A program made the translations under genes and the position numbers. The notes beneath the pieces are model-generated. The model searched no databases. It saw nothing but the letters and a program-made list of their open reading frames with translations, and was not told the origin of the DNA. This document shows, piece after piece, positions 17,425-28,941 of a stretch of DNA of 64,000 nucleotides. Positions within the stretch are counted from its first letter, which is position 1. Every line of letters starts with the position of its first letter. The DNA comes from Flavobacterium sp. Root901 (GTDB lineage Bacteria; Bacteroidota; Bacteroidia; Flavobacteriales; Flavobacteriaceae): positions 432,780 to 496,779 of the forward strand of contig NZ_LMJB01000007.1 in the NCBI RefSeq assembly GCF_001429765.1, read 5' to 3'.

Positions 17425-17892
17425 TGACCATTTTTATTGATCTAAATCTCACAGTCAATTAACAAGCAAGGAGCTTCAAGCTACTAAATTTATATAATGT
17501 GGCATAAAAAACCTGCGGGTTAAAAAAAATATTTTGTACTTCAAAAAAAAACGACGGAGAGCTGTACTAAAGCACTTACGAATATAAAAAATATAGGTAA
17601 TGCTTATCTATGTGCATGGATAATAAATTTAATATCAGCTTTTTTGAAAGCAGTGCTTTATCAGCAGTGCTCTTTTTTGAAACAAGAAGTGTAAAAACTC
17701 AATGCTGATGTAACAAATCTGCTGTTTAAAGATAAAAACTCTTAACGCCTCAACATTTTTTCAGGACGAGGCAAAAGGCTATATAAAAAAAACGCTTCTA
17801 CAGCAGTCCTTCTCCAAAGTTCAAAATAAAAGTTAAATATTCTACTTCAATTAAGACTTTGTGCTTCGCATCAGCGTGCAGCTCCACTGCAT
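17425..17892. other. Non-coding spacer between convergent defence genes
   Basis: About 470 bases with no supported gene. It is AT-rich with frequent T/A runs. A minus-strand frame enters from the ppdK-derived segment on the right and stops near 17798, but its residues past the homologous part are out of frame and not convincing. No clear terminator, repeat or insertion end is visible. Confidence 0.5.
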
Positions 17893-18105
17893 TTAATCGT
17901 GTATTTTTTTCCCAATCTGAGATTGCGCGACAGCAGGACGTGCAATAGGAATCCGAAAAGGATACATAATCCATTCCTAACTCGTGGCAGAATTCAATTG
18001 ATGATGGCTCTCCTCCATGCTCCCCGCAGATTCCTATCTTAAAAGCCTTATTGACCGACCTTCCTTTTTCAGCCGCTGCTTTCATAAGTGCTCCCCACCC
18101 GATAA
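17893..18105 (-). pseudogene. ppdK: Frameshifted C-terminal fragment of pyruvate phosphate dikinase
   Basis: The minus strand encodes the conserved end of [17 protein letters not shown], then [20 protein letters not shown] and LGMDYVS. After DYVS the reading frame is broken; a shifted frame continues [17 protein letters not shown] to TAA at 17893-17895. A deletion of about eight bases between two TCC repeats (removing codons for CS) explains the shift. The fragment starts inside the last codons of the NACHT gene, and its upstream parts are absent. An intact copy would be a core-metabolism enzyme elsewhere in the chromosome. This is therefore a leftover of a recombination event. Confidence 0.8.
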
Positions 18106-21100
18106 GGCAGACAGAGCATGGCATGTTGCCCTGACCTCAGCTATGTTGCTATGCTTTCCATAGTGTATTATTTCCGAAATAAGGGCAGGATCAATCTTTT
18201 CTAAAAGAATACCTGAGACCCTTAAAAGTGAACCTGCTTGGAAAAAATAATCAGGCTTTTCAAATGCATAACGCTGAAGGGAATTTTTTTCAAGAAAACA
18301 GCTCTGCAATCCCAATAGAAAACCAAATTTCGCTTCCTCACTGACTTTTTCTTCCAGAAAAAGCACTACTAAGGAAAGCACCCATGATACAATGTTTACT
18401 TGCGGATCCATATCATATTTTGAAAACTGTCCTCTATTTGAGCTTAAAAACTTTTTAAAATTTTCAATATAATAATCTTTGTCTTCCAAATTCAATTGGC
18501 TGGCAAAGTATCTGCTAATTCCAAAGACCAGACCTGGTTTGAAATAATAGGGTTTATCGTCAAGAAAAGCAAATAGCCTGACAACCTGTTCTTTCTTAAA
18601 TCTATAACCAAGTTCTAAAAGCTGCTGAAAATGCACCGTATAATTTTCAGAATTTTCGTTTTCAAGCTCCGCTTCAATTCCGATAATTAAATTCTGCTCG
18701 AATTCCTCTTTTGAAAGCAGCACCTTATAAATGCCATACAGAATAGTTTTGTGATAGGTGCTTAAATCCCTCTGGGATCTGCTAAACCCTCCAATGTCGA
18801 AACTTCTTGAAAATAAGGCAGCATTTACATTGACTCCTCGACAGAACTTTATAACCGTTGCGCAATAGCTGCCCAATTCACCTTTATTTTCAATTTTGCC
18901 AAGCTCCTCCCCACTAAAATTTCCAAAGAGCAATACATTGAGAATTTTACTTCCCAGTTCAGCAGGAATCTGCTCTGCAGAAAATAAATACCTCTCCATA
19001 TCGTTCTCAGAAATTTCCTCAACATACTCAGATCGGTTATTGGCAAAAACACGATAGTATGCAGGCTCAACGGGAATTACATCCTTTAAATTCTTTTTAT
19101 ACGCATCTCGGGTATAAAGCGCAATATAAAGCTCCTCCGCCCGATTTGGCAGAAGTTCCGCCAACTTGTCCGGGTCCGTATCAGAACCGGGGTTGAACTC
19201 ATGCTCCATCAGCTTGAGCCATGCAAAATTATCTGTATCCGCCTCTATGATTGCCGGAATCTGCATAAGTTCGCCTACAGCAAATGAAATACCACTCTTT
19301 ATATCAGGAAAACGGCGTTCAAGATTTAAAAGCCATTCATAGGTAGAATCCCATTCATTATTAATGGACAGCCTTTCCTTCTTTAAAAGCGTTTTCATTA
19401 CCTCTTCAAATCCAGCATTTGTTTTTAAAGCTTTACAAAACAGCCATAATAAAGGCTCTTTTGCATGCTTTGCTTTATATTCATCAGCATCCTTTTGCAT
19501 CTGTTCTACAATCCTATCATCCAGCAGATCCACTTCTGAATCAACTGTGAACTCAAAAAAAGCACGTTCGTACTTTTCACAGTAGAGCATGTATATTTTC
19601 GCTTTTTTAGAATCATCAACCTTGCTTAAATGATATTGGTATAACATATCTGCGGACCGCTGTGCAAGAAGATTATTTTCACTATCCATAAAGCCTACCA
19701 GCGCTCTCACATACTCTGGCCTTGATAAAATAATATTGTACTTAGTTTTTACCCCTGAACCTTGAATGTCTAAAAAATATCCTTCCAGAAGAAGCCCCTG
19801 TGTCAGGTTATCCATTTGCCCGGCGGTAAGCTGCACATTATTTCGTTTAAGCAGCAATAGCACAAAAATTCTGGCTATACCCAGAAAGCTGTCAGCTTGC
19901 TGATGCAGTTTTTTAAGAACAGCCCCGCTATAATGGAGTCCGAGACAGAATCTCTCCCATTCGCTCATATCTGATTTGTTTCCAATTCCATACAATATAG
20001 CTTCAAGGGCCTCGAATTCATCTCCGGGATTTGTGGTCAGAAGAATCGCAGCAGAAAGATACCGCACTTTCGAGTCAAGCCCCAGAATTCCTTCTCTTAG
20101 CACCTCTTGATAAATATTTTTCGCATTTAAAAGATGTGAAAAGGCAATTCGGATTTCGGGATATCGCGTTAAGGTAAGAAGGCTCATATGCTTAACGGCT
20201 TTTCTGAACTGTCCTTCATGGTCTGTTTCGCTCTGCTGAAGTGCCGCCAAAAAAACGCGCCAGAATGCAGGAGGTATGCCTAAGTGGTTGTCAACCGGTA
20301 CCTGATGTATGATTGATGACAGAGTCGAAATTTCCTGTATCTTTACAAGCTGCTCTATCTTCTGGACAACAGCATAATTCTTTACGTCAAGCCAGTCAAT
20401 GCTTCTCAATAAAGAAACTCCTATAAGTTTAAAGTCCTTCTCTCCGTTGAGAAATAAAAATAGTGCCGCCGCATCTGTGAACTCATTCTCACTAAGGACA
20501 CAGTACTTCAAAAAGGCGACAAAATCTTCCTCTTTTATAAAAGCCGATATTTTTTTCTTAAAGTCGTTAAAATTCTCAAAATTAATACCTTTAAGCAGCA
20601 CACCTATTATGCCTTTGGTAATTTTTCGGTCTGTATTCAACTCAAGCCAGAGTTCAGCAGGTTTTGAATCATTGTCAGCCTGGCGGTTTGATACAGTCTC
20701 CAGAGCATCCAGGACTTGAGCTTTTGAACTTTTGAACTCTTCAATAAGAATCGCTCTTGCCTTTGCTCCCAATGCCGGTTTTGAAAGGTTTCCACAAAGC
20801 AGCTGCAAACGCTGTTTTGCTGTAATTTCTTTATCGGTAATCATTGCTATTACCGGCAGCAGCTCATAGCAGAAACTGCTGGGGAATGTTAAATTGGGCA
20901 TGATGAGGCTTTCAAGCATCACCTTTTCAGAGTCTTTGATTTCATAGTTCTGCAGTACCAAATACTGGGAGAGAATATCAGAAGCAAGCTTTCCTTCGTA
21001 ATGCATCAATGGATTTCTGAGATTGAGATAATTATCCCAAAACCAGCCAAAACCTTTTTCTTTGGCTAGAATCATGCAGCTAGCATATGCACTGGTAGAT

Positions 21101-23412
21101 GCTGTATCATTGTCATATTCAATTCGTATCGGCCTGTACTGCATAGAGTCCAGCATTTCAAAGTATGCTGCGCAGAGGTTCTCCGACTTAAATTCAGCCG
21201 CCAGCATTGCACCTTGCAGCACAAAATTCCGGGGCCAGGTTAAGTTTTCCCCAAGCAGGTCTGCAGCTCTTTTTTCAAGTTCGCCTGCCATACCCTTCTG
21301 TCTGGCAATTGCCAACGCAAAGGAAACCGGCCTCCAATAAGCGGCCATATCTGGGCTGAATGCTTCCTCTTTAAGCTTTTCAACCAAGTACAGCCCAGCA
21401 GCGCATTCCAGTAAGGGAGCTGATATAAATGCAAAACTTTCTCCGGTAGATTTTTCCAGAAAATTGTTTTTAAAAAATTTGACTGCCTGAGCCGCAATTT
21501 TAGGTTTATTTGCCCCTTCGGCTACACTGGAAAAAATGACTGTCTCCAACTGATCCTCCATAAGCGCTTTACGCGGGGAGGAAAGAATTTTCCAAGCCAG
21601 ATTTGCCAATAACGGTTCTTTAGTTAAACTGTTTGGATAAGCTGCCGCAAAATCTGAATATTCATCTATCTTGCCATCAGCGCTGTTCCATTTTAACTTC
21701 TTTTTAAGTGTATCATATAAGATTGCCCCTAAGGTCTTATCGGAAATTCCGGCGTCAAGGCTATCCCTGATTGAGCAGATTATCAAGGGCGTAGTTGAAA
21801 TGGCATAAAGCTCAGGCCTGCCTTTAAGGAACGACAATCGGTTTTTGCAGTCCTGCTCACTTTGAGCAACCGAAAATCCCCTATTTAGCGCTTCAGTATA
21901 CAGAACCCTTGAAATGTCATTTTCTTCCAGTGGCACTATGCCCAAATTATGCCATCCCGACGGAACTACACCTTCAAGTTCTATTGGCCTTCCTGTGGCA
22001 ATTATTTGTAAAAATTCATTCTCAAGTTTTAGGCTTTTCAGAAGAATGACCAGCTGCCTTGATGTTTTCAGCTCCAGCTCATCAAGTCCGTCCACAACAA
22101 GCACACATTCCTTTTTTGTTTTAAACACGGTATCCAGGTCAAATATCCCTTCCTTAATCCGCAATTCTTTATTGACGTAGGCATTTATTGTTTTTTTGAG
22201 CCCTTCTATGTTTAGGGCATTATCTTGTTCAAAATAATTAGATGGTATAAACAAAGGAATAATTTCATGCTGCTCTTCAATCAATTCAAGCAAATAATTT
22301 GCCACTATCGAACTTTTACCTGTTCCTAGTTCACCAAAAAGAAAAACCGGTTTATTGGTTTGGATCAGATTTGAAAAAAAACCTTTCACTGATTGAGATT
22401 TTATCCCGTCGTAATTCTCGGCATCCGATGCTGTAATTTTTATGCTGTCATCAAGAAGCATTACTTCTCGGTGCAGGAGCCCCGGCGATTTTCGAATTCC
22501 GGATATGGCAAAATACTTAAGGTCAATCAGCTCTTTTAAATATTTCTTAGTATTTGCGGCGATCTCACTATAGTCTATTGAAAGGTATTTATAGCTTTCC
22601 TCATCTATCTGTTGGAAAACAGCCTTATAAAATATATTTTCAACTGCTGTCCTGCTCAAAAGACGGTCCTCCAGATTCTTCTTGGTCTGCCTGATCTCCA
22701 ACTGATAAAAAAGCTCTGCCCTGATAAGAGGTGCTTTATATATTAAATTGGGAGATTCTATAAGTCCTGAAGTTATAATCTTATCAAACACCTCTTTTTC
22801 CAGCTCTTCAGATGAAGTAGTGCTGAAAACCCACTGGATGGAGCTGAAAAATATCTTCCAGTCTTCGTCATTGAAGGCCTCTAAAACCGGGAAATTGCTT
22901 TTCTCAACCGTTACAAATTTATTTTTCTCATACTGCCTTTTATATTCATCCAGAATTAAAGCTTTTACCGCCTTAAGGGTCAACGGATTGGAATAGTCAC
23001 CTCTGTAAAGCGATTCTATTATTTTCTCCTCAGGAAGTTCAATGCCTAACTTTTGGACTCTGCCAGAATTTATTTCCTTTGCTATCTTGTTTGTTGCGTA
23101 AATTCCAAATTTTATTTTTTTATCCCTGCTGTTTGCCAGCCAGTGATCCAGAAAATAAACCATTGTGTTCTTAATGGCGCTGCTTGCGAATGAAAAATTT
23201 GACGAATCATAATCCTTATTTTCCTCAATATAGATATATTGTTTATCTGCAACATAAACATCTCCGCTGTACTCAATTGCCGCAACAAAATCACTTTCAC
23301 TGCCTTTAGCAAGTTCATCCAGCAATAAGGAAATGGTTCTTAATTTTTGTAATGTAAACCCCTTAGAAGTATTTCCAGCCTCCCTGGATATTGTTTTAAT
23401 CTTATCTGACAT
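18082..23412 (-). CDS. NACHT (STAND) NTPase with nuclease-like N-terminus, Avs/bNACHT-like defence protein
   Basis: A 1776-residue protein. The N-terminal 130 residues resemble a DUF4297/Cap4-type nuclease: E47 ([11 protein letters not shown]), D51, then QYIYIEENK with E64 and K66. Residues 350-365 carry the Walker [10 protein letters not shown], and about 435-445 the NACHT-type Walker [11 protein letters not shown]. The large C-terminal part (about 600-1776) is helical repeat-like and could be a phage-protein sensor. No transmembrane segments were seen. Such proteins oligomerise on sensing phage components and activate the N-terminal effector. Assignment as a NACHT protein is firm; the exact class (Avs2/3 versus bNACHT) needs a profile search. 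Its last codons and stop derive from the ppdK fragment, so the natural C-terminus may be slightly altered. Confidence 0.85.
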   Translation of the reverse strand: MSDKIKTISREAGNTSKGFTLQKLRTISLLLDELAKGSESDFVAAIEYSGDVYVADKQYIYIEENKDYDSSNFSFASSAIKNTMVYFLDHWLANSRDKKIKFGIYATNKIAKEINSGRVQKLGIELPEEKIIESLYRGDYSNPLTLKAVKALILDEYKRQYEKNKFVTVEKSNFPVLEAFNDEDWKIFFSSIQWVFSTTSSEELEKEVFDKIITSGLIESPNLIYKAPLIRAELFYQLEIRQTKKNLEDRLLSRTAVENIFYKAVFQQIDEESYKYLSIDYSEIAANTKKYLKELIDLKYFAISGIRKSPGLLHREVMLLDDSIKITASDAENYDGIKSQSVKGFFSNLIQTNKPVFLFGELGTGKSSIVANYLLELIEEQHEIIPLFIPSNYFEQDNALNIEGLKKTINAYVNKELRIKEGIFDLDTVFKTKKECVLVVDGLDELELKTSRQLVILLKSLKLENEFLQIIATGRPIELEGVVPSGWHNLGIVPLEENDISRVLYTEALNRGFSVAQSEQDCKNRLSFLKGRPELYAISTTPLIICSIRDSLDAGISDKTLGAILYDTLKKKLKWNSADGKIDEYSDFAAAYPNSLTKEPLLANLAWKILSSPRKALMEDQLETVIFSSVAEGANKPKIAAQAVKFFKNNFLEKSTGESFAFISAPLLECAAGLYLVEKLKEEAFSPDMAAYWRPVSFALAIARQKGMAGELEKRAADLLGENLTWPRNFVLQGAMLAAEFKSENLCAAYFEMLDSMQYRPIRIEYDNDTASTSAYASCMILAKEKGFGWFWDNYLNLRNPLMHYEGKLASDILSQYLVLQNYEIKDSEKVMLESLIMPNLTFPSSFCYELLPVIAMITDKEITAKQRLQLLCGNLSKPALGAKARAILIEEFKSSKAQVLDALETVSNRQADNDSKPAELWLELNTDRKITKGIIGVLLKGINFENFNDFKKKISAFIKEEDFVAFLKYCVLSENEFTDAAALFLFLNGEKDFKLIGVSLLRSIDWLDVKNYAVVQKIEQLVKIQEISTLSSIIHQVPVDNHLGIPPAFWRVFLAALQQSETDHEGQFRKAVKHMSLLTLTRYPEIRIAFSHLLNAKNIYQEVLREGILGLDSKVRYLSAAILLTTNPGDEFEALEAILYGIGNKSDMSEWERFCLGLHYSGAVLKKLHQQADSFLGIARIFVLLLLKRNNVQLTAGQMDNLTQGLLLEGYFLDIQGSGVKTKYNIILSRPEYVRALVGFMDSENNLLAQRSADMLYQYHLSKVDDSKKAKIYMLYCEKYERAFFEFTVDSEVDLLDDRIVEQMQKDADEYKAKHAKEPLLWLFCKALKTNAGFEEVMKTLLKKERLSINNEWDSTYEWLLNLERRFPDIKSGISFAVGELMQIPAIIEADTDNFAWLKLMEHEFNPGSDTDPDKLAELLPNRAEELYIALYTRDAYKKNLKDVIPVEPAYYRVFANNRSEYVEEISENDMERYLFSAEQIPAELGSKILNVLLFGNFSGEELGKIENKGELGSYCATVIKFCRGVNVNAALFSRSFDIGGFSRSQRDLSTYHKTILYGIYKVLLSKEEFEQNLIIGIEAELENENSENYTVHFQQLLELGYRFKKEQVVRLFAFLDDKPYYFKPGLVFGISRYFASQLNLEDKDYYIENFKKFLSSNRGQFSKYDMDPQVNIVSWVLSLVVLFLEEKVSEEAKFGFLLGLQSCFLEKNSLQRYAFEKPDYFFQAGSLLRVSGILLEKIDPALISEIIHYGKHSNIAEVRATCHALSALSGGEHL

Positions 23413-23625
23413 TTTTAAAGCACAATTGGTTGGTTATTTTTGAATCTAAATATAGGAAACAATTAAAAAAAACAATCTTACTAATTGCAGTTTTCTATCC
23501 ATTTCTTATGGTGTTTCCATCTGTAAGAAGACTAATATTCCTAATTGATTTTTTTACAAACTTAAATTTCAGCTGCGCCGCAAATTCTGAATTTGCCAAA
23601 TTCTCCGCAAACATCACTAAAACAA

Positions 23626-25467
23626 TTATTTCCTTTCGACTATCTGCACAATTCCTGAATTCTGCAATTCATCAAAAATGACTTTAATCTTATTTATAAA
23701 TTGCTTCTGCTCTCCAAATCTGACCGTTCTTTTCTTGCTTAAGGTAAACATTACCTTTTCTTTCGCTCTTGAGAGGGCGACAAAAAAAGCGCATTTATCT
23801 TCGTCAGGCTGTCGGTCGAATGACCAGAATGCACCATCTTCCAAACCTATAAATACAACGGTATGATATTCGAGTCCTTTGCTTTTGTGGATTGTCATAA
23901 CAGGTATGGTATCTTTTCCCATCACCATGTCTAAGGCTTCACCCATATCATTTACTGTAAAGTAATCTTTGATCAGTTCATTTTTCAATAGTCCTGTAAT
24001 CCGGTTAAATTCGGTTATGCTTTTATAATGGGGATAGTTGGCCCTTATGCGGTCAATGCCTGCAAAGCCGATAATTTCATCAATCAGGCCTTTTATCTGT
24101 TCTTCGGAAAGTCTTGTTTTTTTCCATTTCTGCCTTAGCCCGGCAATAAAACCTGAAATGGATATTTCCAGCTTAAGGAGCTGCTGATCATCAAGTTCCG
24201 TATGCAGGTTTTTCAAAAAGTTAAAGGCATTTTCTTTGGAATTCCCTGATTTGCTATTGAATATCAGGTACAGCACATCGATGGCATAATTGCATAATTC
24301 CTGAGTTAGCACATCCTGCAGAACGTTTTCGTCACGGGCTTTTATTCCGTTCTGATTAAAAAAATCAATAAGCTGCCCTGCATAAACGTCAAGCTGCTGC
24401 TTTACCAATATGCATATGTCTCGCGGATCAATTCCATCCTCATTGATCCACTTTTGAATATCCGTGAACAGTATTTTCATTTCGGATTCAGGATCCTCGA
24501 ATATCCAGACCTGGCATTCACCCTGATCTTCATGCCATTTAGGAGATGGCATGGCTAGATCATCTTTACCCAGCAGGTGTTTGGTAAGATGGTTCAGCAG
24601 GGCAACGAGTCTGGGGGCGCACCGGAAATTCATATCCAGAGGTATCCTTTCCGCCCCCATTTCAGCCATAAAATCTTCAAATACAGTTTTGCGGGCTCCC
24701 GCCCAGATCATAATACGCTGTTTGTCGTCTCCGACTGCTGTAAAAAAACTGCTGCTGTCCAAAAAACAGCTTTTAAAAAAATCATACTGAACCTCAGTGG
24801 TATCCTGAAATTCATCCAGAAAAACGAATTGATAGGTGGTCTGCAGGTATGACCTGATTTTAGGATTACTGGCCATAATATATTGTGCTAAACGCATCAC
24901 CATTATAAATGAGAGCTTTCCCTCCCGCATCATACTGCCCCATACCCTACCCTTCAAAATTTCTTCTGAACTGTCCGTTGAAAACGGCAGCTGCATATTG
25001 TGCAGTTTTATGATTTTATCTTTATTGGCAGAACCGTAAAAATCAGCATCTTCATCCCTGTAATATTCCAATACAGACTTTTCATTTAAGAGCATTTCGT
25101 ATTCGGGGACCAATCTGAATGTATCTGGAAGCGCTGAGTGAAAACGATCAAGAATCTGCTTGGCAAATGAATCAAATGTCAGAGAATCAAATCGTTTTGA
25201 CAGTTCGTCACCGCAGCGCAGCCTCACTCGCTCCTTTAGATTGCTGGCCGCATCCCTTTTGAAACTTATAGCAAGGATTTTATGCGGATAATCACAGGTG
25301 TTGGTCTGCAGCAAAAAGCAGGCTTTTTGTGCTAAAAGTTCTGTTTTGCCGGCTCCCGGACCAGCCACCACCAGACTATTTTTAACTTCTGTTGCGACAT
25401 TATGCGCATTCTTTTCGAGCTCAAGTCCGTCTGCAGGAATCCACTCGTCAGCTTTAATGGGCTTCAT
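23626..25467 (-). CDS. gajB: GajB-like UvrD/Rep superfamily 1 helicase (Gabija)
   Basis: A 613-residue SF1A helicase with all main motifs: Walker A AGPGAGKTELL (residues 35-45), motif II LDEFQDTTEVQ, motif III GDDKQRIMIWAGA, motif IV LDMNFRC, motif V IHKSKGLEYHTVVFIGL and motif VI FVALSRAKE. It starts four bases after the stop of the OLD-family nuclease gene (25472-27472). OLD nuclease plus UvrD-like helicase in this order is the Gabija antiphage system, where GajB senses nucleotide depletion or DNA ends and cooperates with GajA. At 613 residues it is longer than the founding Bacillus GajB (about 490), so it could be a divergent subtype. Confidence 0.85.
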   Translation of the reverse strand: MKPIKADEWIPADGLELEKNAHNVATEVKNSLVVAGPGAGKTELLAQKACFLLQTNTCDYPHKILAISFKRDAASNLKERVRLRCGDELSKRFDSLTFDSFAKQILDRFHSALPDTFRLVPEYEMLLNEKSVLEYYRDEDADFYGSANKDKIIKLHNMQLPFSTDSSEEILKGRVWGSMMREGKLSFIMVMRLAQYIMASNPKIRSYLQTTYQFVFLDEFQDTTEVQYDFFKSCFLDSSSFFTAVGDDKQRIMIWAGARKTVFEDFMAEMGAERIPLDMNFRCAPRLVALLNHLTKHLLGKDDLAMPSPKWHEDQGECQVWIFEDPESEMKILFTDIQKWINEDGIDPRDICILVKQQLDVYAGQLIDFFNQNGIKARDENVLQDVLTQELCNYAIDVLYLIFNSKSGNSKENAFNFLKNLHTELDDQQLLKLEISISGFIAGLRQKWKKTRLSEEQIKGLIDEIIGFAGIDRIRANYPHYKSITEFNRITGLLKNELIKDYFTVNDMGEALDMVMGKDTIPVMTIHKSKGLEYHTVVFIGLEDGAFWSFDRQPDEDKCAFFVALSRAKEKVMFTLSKKRTVRFGEQKQFINKIKVIFDELQNSGIVQIVERK

Positions 25468-25471
25468 CCGC

Positions 25472-27472
25472 TTATTGTTTATCTAAAATTTCTTTTATTC
25501 TTGTAAAAAATTCTCTAAAAACCGGCGGTAGATTCCCTCTGATCTCTCTGGGTTTCATTGAAGACAGTACCTGAATATGAGTTACGGGTTTTCCCCTTCC
25601 CAAGAAATGATAATTGTACCAGATCATCAGCTGCTTTTCTTCTTCGGAATAGTTATAGCCGATGGCTTTTTCAGATTTTAGGACTGCCTGAACTGCTAAG
25701 GAAACTTTTTTAGCAAATTTCTCTTCTTCGGTTTGCTTATCAGGAATCTGCGGTCCGCCATTTTCCGGCACTGCCCTTTTATAAAATTCAGGATAGTGCG
25801 TAAGCATTAAAAAATCAAGATCCAGAGGAGCAGAGTAAAAAACTCTGTACCTTTTTAGTGTGCGCACCCATGAACCCAAGCTTTTCAAATCCTTATCTGT
25901 TTTTAACGTTTTTTTATGCATCAATTCCAAGGAAGAATCAGGCAACACCCCTCCCCCTTTTAATTTCAATAGGATATCTCTATCCGCCCCTACTTCAATT
26001 AATTGTTTTAAGGCATATTTCACTCTTCCCCATCCCCCGCCGTCTCTTTCGATATCCAGATCAAGCAGTGTCACATAAGGGATATGAAGTGCCTCAAGAA
26101 GTTTCCAAATATGGCTTACAAAACGGTGTCCTAAGGGGGCGAATGTTATAATATTATCATCGAAATCAATATTCATGACCTCCATCAGGCGGTTAAATAT
26201 GACCTCTTCGCTATCACCCTCTCCAATAACTACAAGCTTTGCAAAATAAATTTCAGGATAATTGTGTACGGCTTCTTTTATGTACTTATAGGCGTCGTCC
26301 TTTCTTTCCGGAAGTAAAATTCTGCTGACTTGAGTTTCATATTTATGGTTAATTCTAAAATGCAGTATGCATTCATGTTTTAATCTTTTAACAATCGCCG
26401 GTGTATGGGAGGACATTAAAACCTGTGAGCTGTCATTGCAACTGATTTTTTTTAGAATTTTTATAACCCTGCCGAGCAGCTGGGGCGCAATATGATTTTC
26501 AGGTTCTTCCACTGCAAGGATGGTAAGCAGAGGACGGTTTATCCCGATATTCTCCTGATCTTCCTGTTCTGAGAGTTTTTCTTCAATATCTAACAGCGCG
26601 CACACCAGGGTAAGGTAAAACAGTGAACGGTAGCCCTCTCCAAGTTCATCAATCTTATAGGATCTATAAGTACCGGTAGGGCTGAACGAAATCTCGATTT
26701 TTTTTAATATTGAATCAAGATCGCTGCCTCCAAAGCCAAGCGCAGTATCTTTATAACGTTCATCTTTATGGAACTGCTGCCATAGTTCTGTTATGGATTG
26801 CTGAACTGTTCCGAACTCATCGAGCGAATTGAAAAGATTGTTTAATTCAGTCACTTTCTTATCAAAATCCCCTTTAAAAGCTTCGCCCCATTTAATCTTT
26901 TTCAGTACACGAAATAAAATTGTGCCCGAAGAATACCGCAGCTGTTCAGAAGGTCTTCTAATCGCGGGAACATACAGCAATTGAATCAAACTTCTAAAAT
27001 GGCTGGGAAAAAGCTTTTTGCTGTCTTCAGTTTCCTGAAATCCCTGCGCCGTTTTTATAAAATACGTTTTGGAATCGATCTCCCCGTCAGGAATAAAATT
27101 CGATTTTTTCCAATAAGCTTCCAATCTTATCCGTAGATAAGGATCCCCGTCTTGTTCATCTACAACCATTTCAGAAAAAAAATGCGGTATGGCCTGTTTT
27201 TCTTCCTCAGAAAAATCAATTACAGCTTCAATGGATATATGTTTCTCTTCGGCAAAATCAGGATCCTCATCCTTACCGACATGAAAATCCTGACGGAAAA
27301 GCTCCCGATCTGCAGAGGTCTGCCCAAACATTTTTTTTAATGCTTCAAGACAAGTTGTTTTGCCCGCACTGTTCAGGCCTATCAGCCCAACCAGATTATC
27401 TTCAATTGGAATCAAAACTTCATTGGGTCCAAATGATCTGAAACCTTTAATCTTTAAAGTGCTTATTTTCAT
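25472..27472 (-). CDS. gajA: GajA-like OLD-family ATPase/TOPRIM nuclease (Gabija)
   Basis: A 666-residue OLD-family protein. The ABC-type ATPase has Walker A GLNSAGKTT (residues 32-40), a signature-like LGEGYRSLFYLTL, Walker B TILAVEEPENH and an H-loop SSHTP. The C-terminal TOPRIM domain shows VVIGEGDSEEVIF (catalytic Glu) and LLDLDIERDGGG (Asp-x-Asp). Such enzymes nick or cleave phage DNA at specific sites, held in check by nucleotides in Gabija. It is the first gene of a two-gene operon with the helicase; the four-base gap implies coupled translation. No signal or membrane segments. Length is somewhat above the founding GajA (about 580). Confidence 0.88.
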   Translation of the reverse strand: MKISTLKIKGFRSFGPNEVLIPIEDNLVGLIGLNSAGKTTCLEALKKMFGQTSADRELFRQDFHVGKDEDPDFAEEKHISIEAVIDFSEEEKQAIPHFFSEMVVDEQDGDPYLRIRLEAYWKKSNFIPDGEIDSKTYFIKTAQGFQETEDSKKLFPSHFRSLIQLLYVPAIRRPSEQLRYSSGTILFRVLKKIKWGEAFKGDFDKKVTELNNLFNSLDEFGTVQQSITELWQQFHKDERYKDTALGFGGSDLDSILKKIEISFSPTGTYRSYKIDELGEGYRSLFYLTLVCALLDIEEKLSEQEDQENIGINRPLLTILAVEEPENHIAPQLLGRVIKILKKISCNDSSQVLMSSHTPAIVKRLKHECILHFRINHKYETQVSRILLPERKDDAYKYIKEAVHNYPEIYFAKLVVIGEGDSEEVIFNRLMEVMNIDFDDNIITFAPLGHRFVSHIWKLLEALHIPYVTLLDLDIERDGGGWGRVKYALKQLIEVGADRDILLKLKGGGVLPDSSLELMHKKTLKTDKDLKSLGSWVRTLKRYRVFYSAPLDLDFLMLTHYPEFYKRAVPENGGPQIPDKQTEEEKFAKKVSLAVQAVLKSEKAIGYNYSEEEKQLMIWYNYHFLGRGKPVTHIQVLSSMKPREIRGNLPPVFREFFTRIKEILDKQ

Positions 27473-27724
27473 ACTTCCTTTTTTGATAATCCAAATATCT
27501 TCTATTCCAGCAGACTTTTTTTACGGAAAACCATATTCACATCAAATATAAGGATGAGAAAAAAATGAAAACTAAGTATTTACACGTGTTTTAGTCATAC
27601 TTTATGATCTATAAAACATTTAATGAACAGCAATCTATAAAGGATGCATTAAAATGATTTGGATTTTGCGTCTCAGGACTGCAGGCGAAATCCTAAATGC
27701 AATAAAAAACAACCCTTTCAAATC

Positions 27725-28834
27725 TTACGACCAATACGAATGGCCAGCAAAAATGAAATCCCGGCCATAGAACCTATTCAAAAATAAATTGGGAATTATC
27801 CTTTCTGTCGAATCGGCAAAAATACTGAACAGCGAGCGGAACTGATCATGCTGGCCTTCGGAGATTTCCCGCCAAAGATTTGGACGATATCTGGTCCAGA
27901 TACTTAAGATGTAGAGCAATTTAAAGTATAACAATAAAGTGTCATCTATTGTCACTAATGGTTTTATTACACATTCGCTTGCGATAGGAGATCTATACAC
28001 GGACTTGGCCTCTAGGACCTCTATGGGAAACTTATCGCATATAAATTTTTCTTTTGCATTTGGTGCAGAATTTTCTTTTTTGTATTCGAAAATGAAATTA
28101 TGGGTAAGGCCTAAAATATCATTGATCTTTTCCACAGTTAGATAGTCAGAATTTTGCTGTTCACCTATTACAACGCTAGAATATCCTTTATCCTTGGCCA
28201 ATAAATCACTTGCATAGAAATTTATATAATTCGGCTGTTCCCTGAAAATTTCAATATAAATATTTTTAAGTTCCGGAATTCGGGACAATAGATCTTTCAA
28301 CGAAATTAATTTTTCTGTTTCGTCTGCTGGAACATCGGCCACTTTCTTATAATTCTTGGACATAGCTGCCTGGTCAATATTATATCCAAAAATTTTGAGT
28401 ATTTCACGATAAAAACCATTGTTACAGCAGTAAATAAACTCATTATTTTCTATATCTGCCATTCCTGAATTATAAATTGTTTTTAATCCATGACCACCAT
28501 TTTTTGAAAAGTTCTCAATGTCAGCAAGTGTAAGTTCATTGCGGACATCACCAATTAGCAATGCGCTTAAAAGGTTATAGGTGCCATAGTAAAGAGATGT
28601 AAGGCTTGGTGTTAAATTCTTTGAGCTGGATTGGCTGAAAAGATCCCTTGCACTGCGAATACAGAAAGCAACCCCTTTAGACTTTTCAATTAATAAATCA
28701 TTACTGATGTCTATATTCTTCAATTGGCATTCCTCGATGAGTTGATTTCTCACTCCGTTTAAGGTTGTCAGAATATCAATCCTATCCCAGATCGCAGTTT
28801 TTGGAGTTTCAGTAAAAATTCTTTCGTAATTCAT
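27725..28834 (-). CDS. YaaC-like protein
   Basis: A 369-residue, mostly helical cytoplasmic protein. The pattern of ARDLFSQSSSKNLTPSLTSL, then YYGTYNLLSALLI and GGHGLKTIYN fits the YaaC family (YYG...LL...GHGL). Family function is not established; members occur both beside core replication genes in Bacilli and in accessory islands. It lies 250 bases upstream of the Gabija genes in the same orientation but too far to be clearly co-transcribed. It might be a separate accessory defence or regulatory gene. Confidence 0.65.
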   Translation of the reverse strand: MNYERIFTETPKTAIWDRIDILTTLNGVRNQLIEECQLKNIDISNDLLIEKSKGVAFCIRSARDLFSQSSSKNLTPSLTSLYYGTYNLLSALLIGDVRNELTLADIENFSKNGGHGLKTIYNSGMADIENNEFIYCCNNGFYREILKIFGYNIDQAAMSKNYKKVADVPADETEKLISLKDLLSRIPELKNIYIEIFREQPNYINFYASDLLAKDKGYSSVVIGEQQNSDYLTVEKINDILGLTHNFIFEYKKENSAPNAKEKFICDKFPIEVLEAKSVYRSPIASECVIKPLVTIDDTLLLYFKLLYILSIWTRYRPNLWREISEGQHDQFRSLFSIFADSTERIIPNLFLNRFYGRDFIFAGHSYWS

Positions 28835-28941
28835 ATTAGCTTAAAATAATATCTACCGGCAATAAAGTTTATCCTTACATTTTGCTAATATAAAACTATT
28901 CTTCACAAATAAATACCGTTTCACTTAATATATTCTTCTGA

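Noticed and set aside
23430..23681. 83-residue plus-strand frame between gajB and the NACHT gene
   Set aside because: It overlaps the end of gajB in antisense and the hydrophobic sequence has no family pattern.
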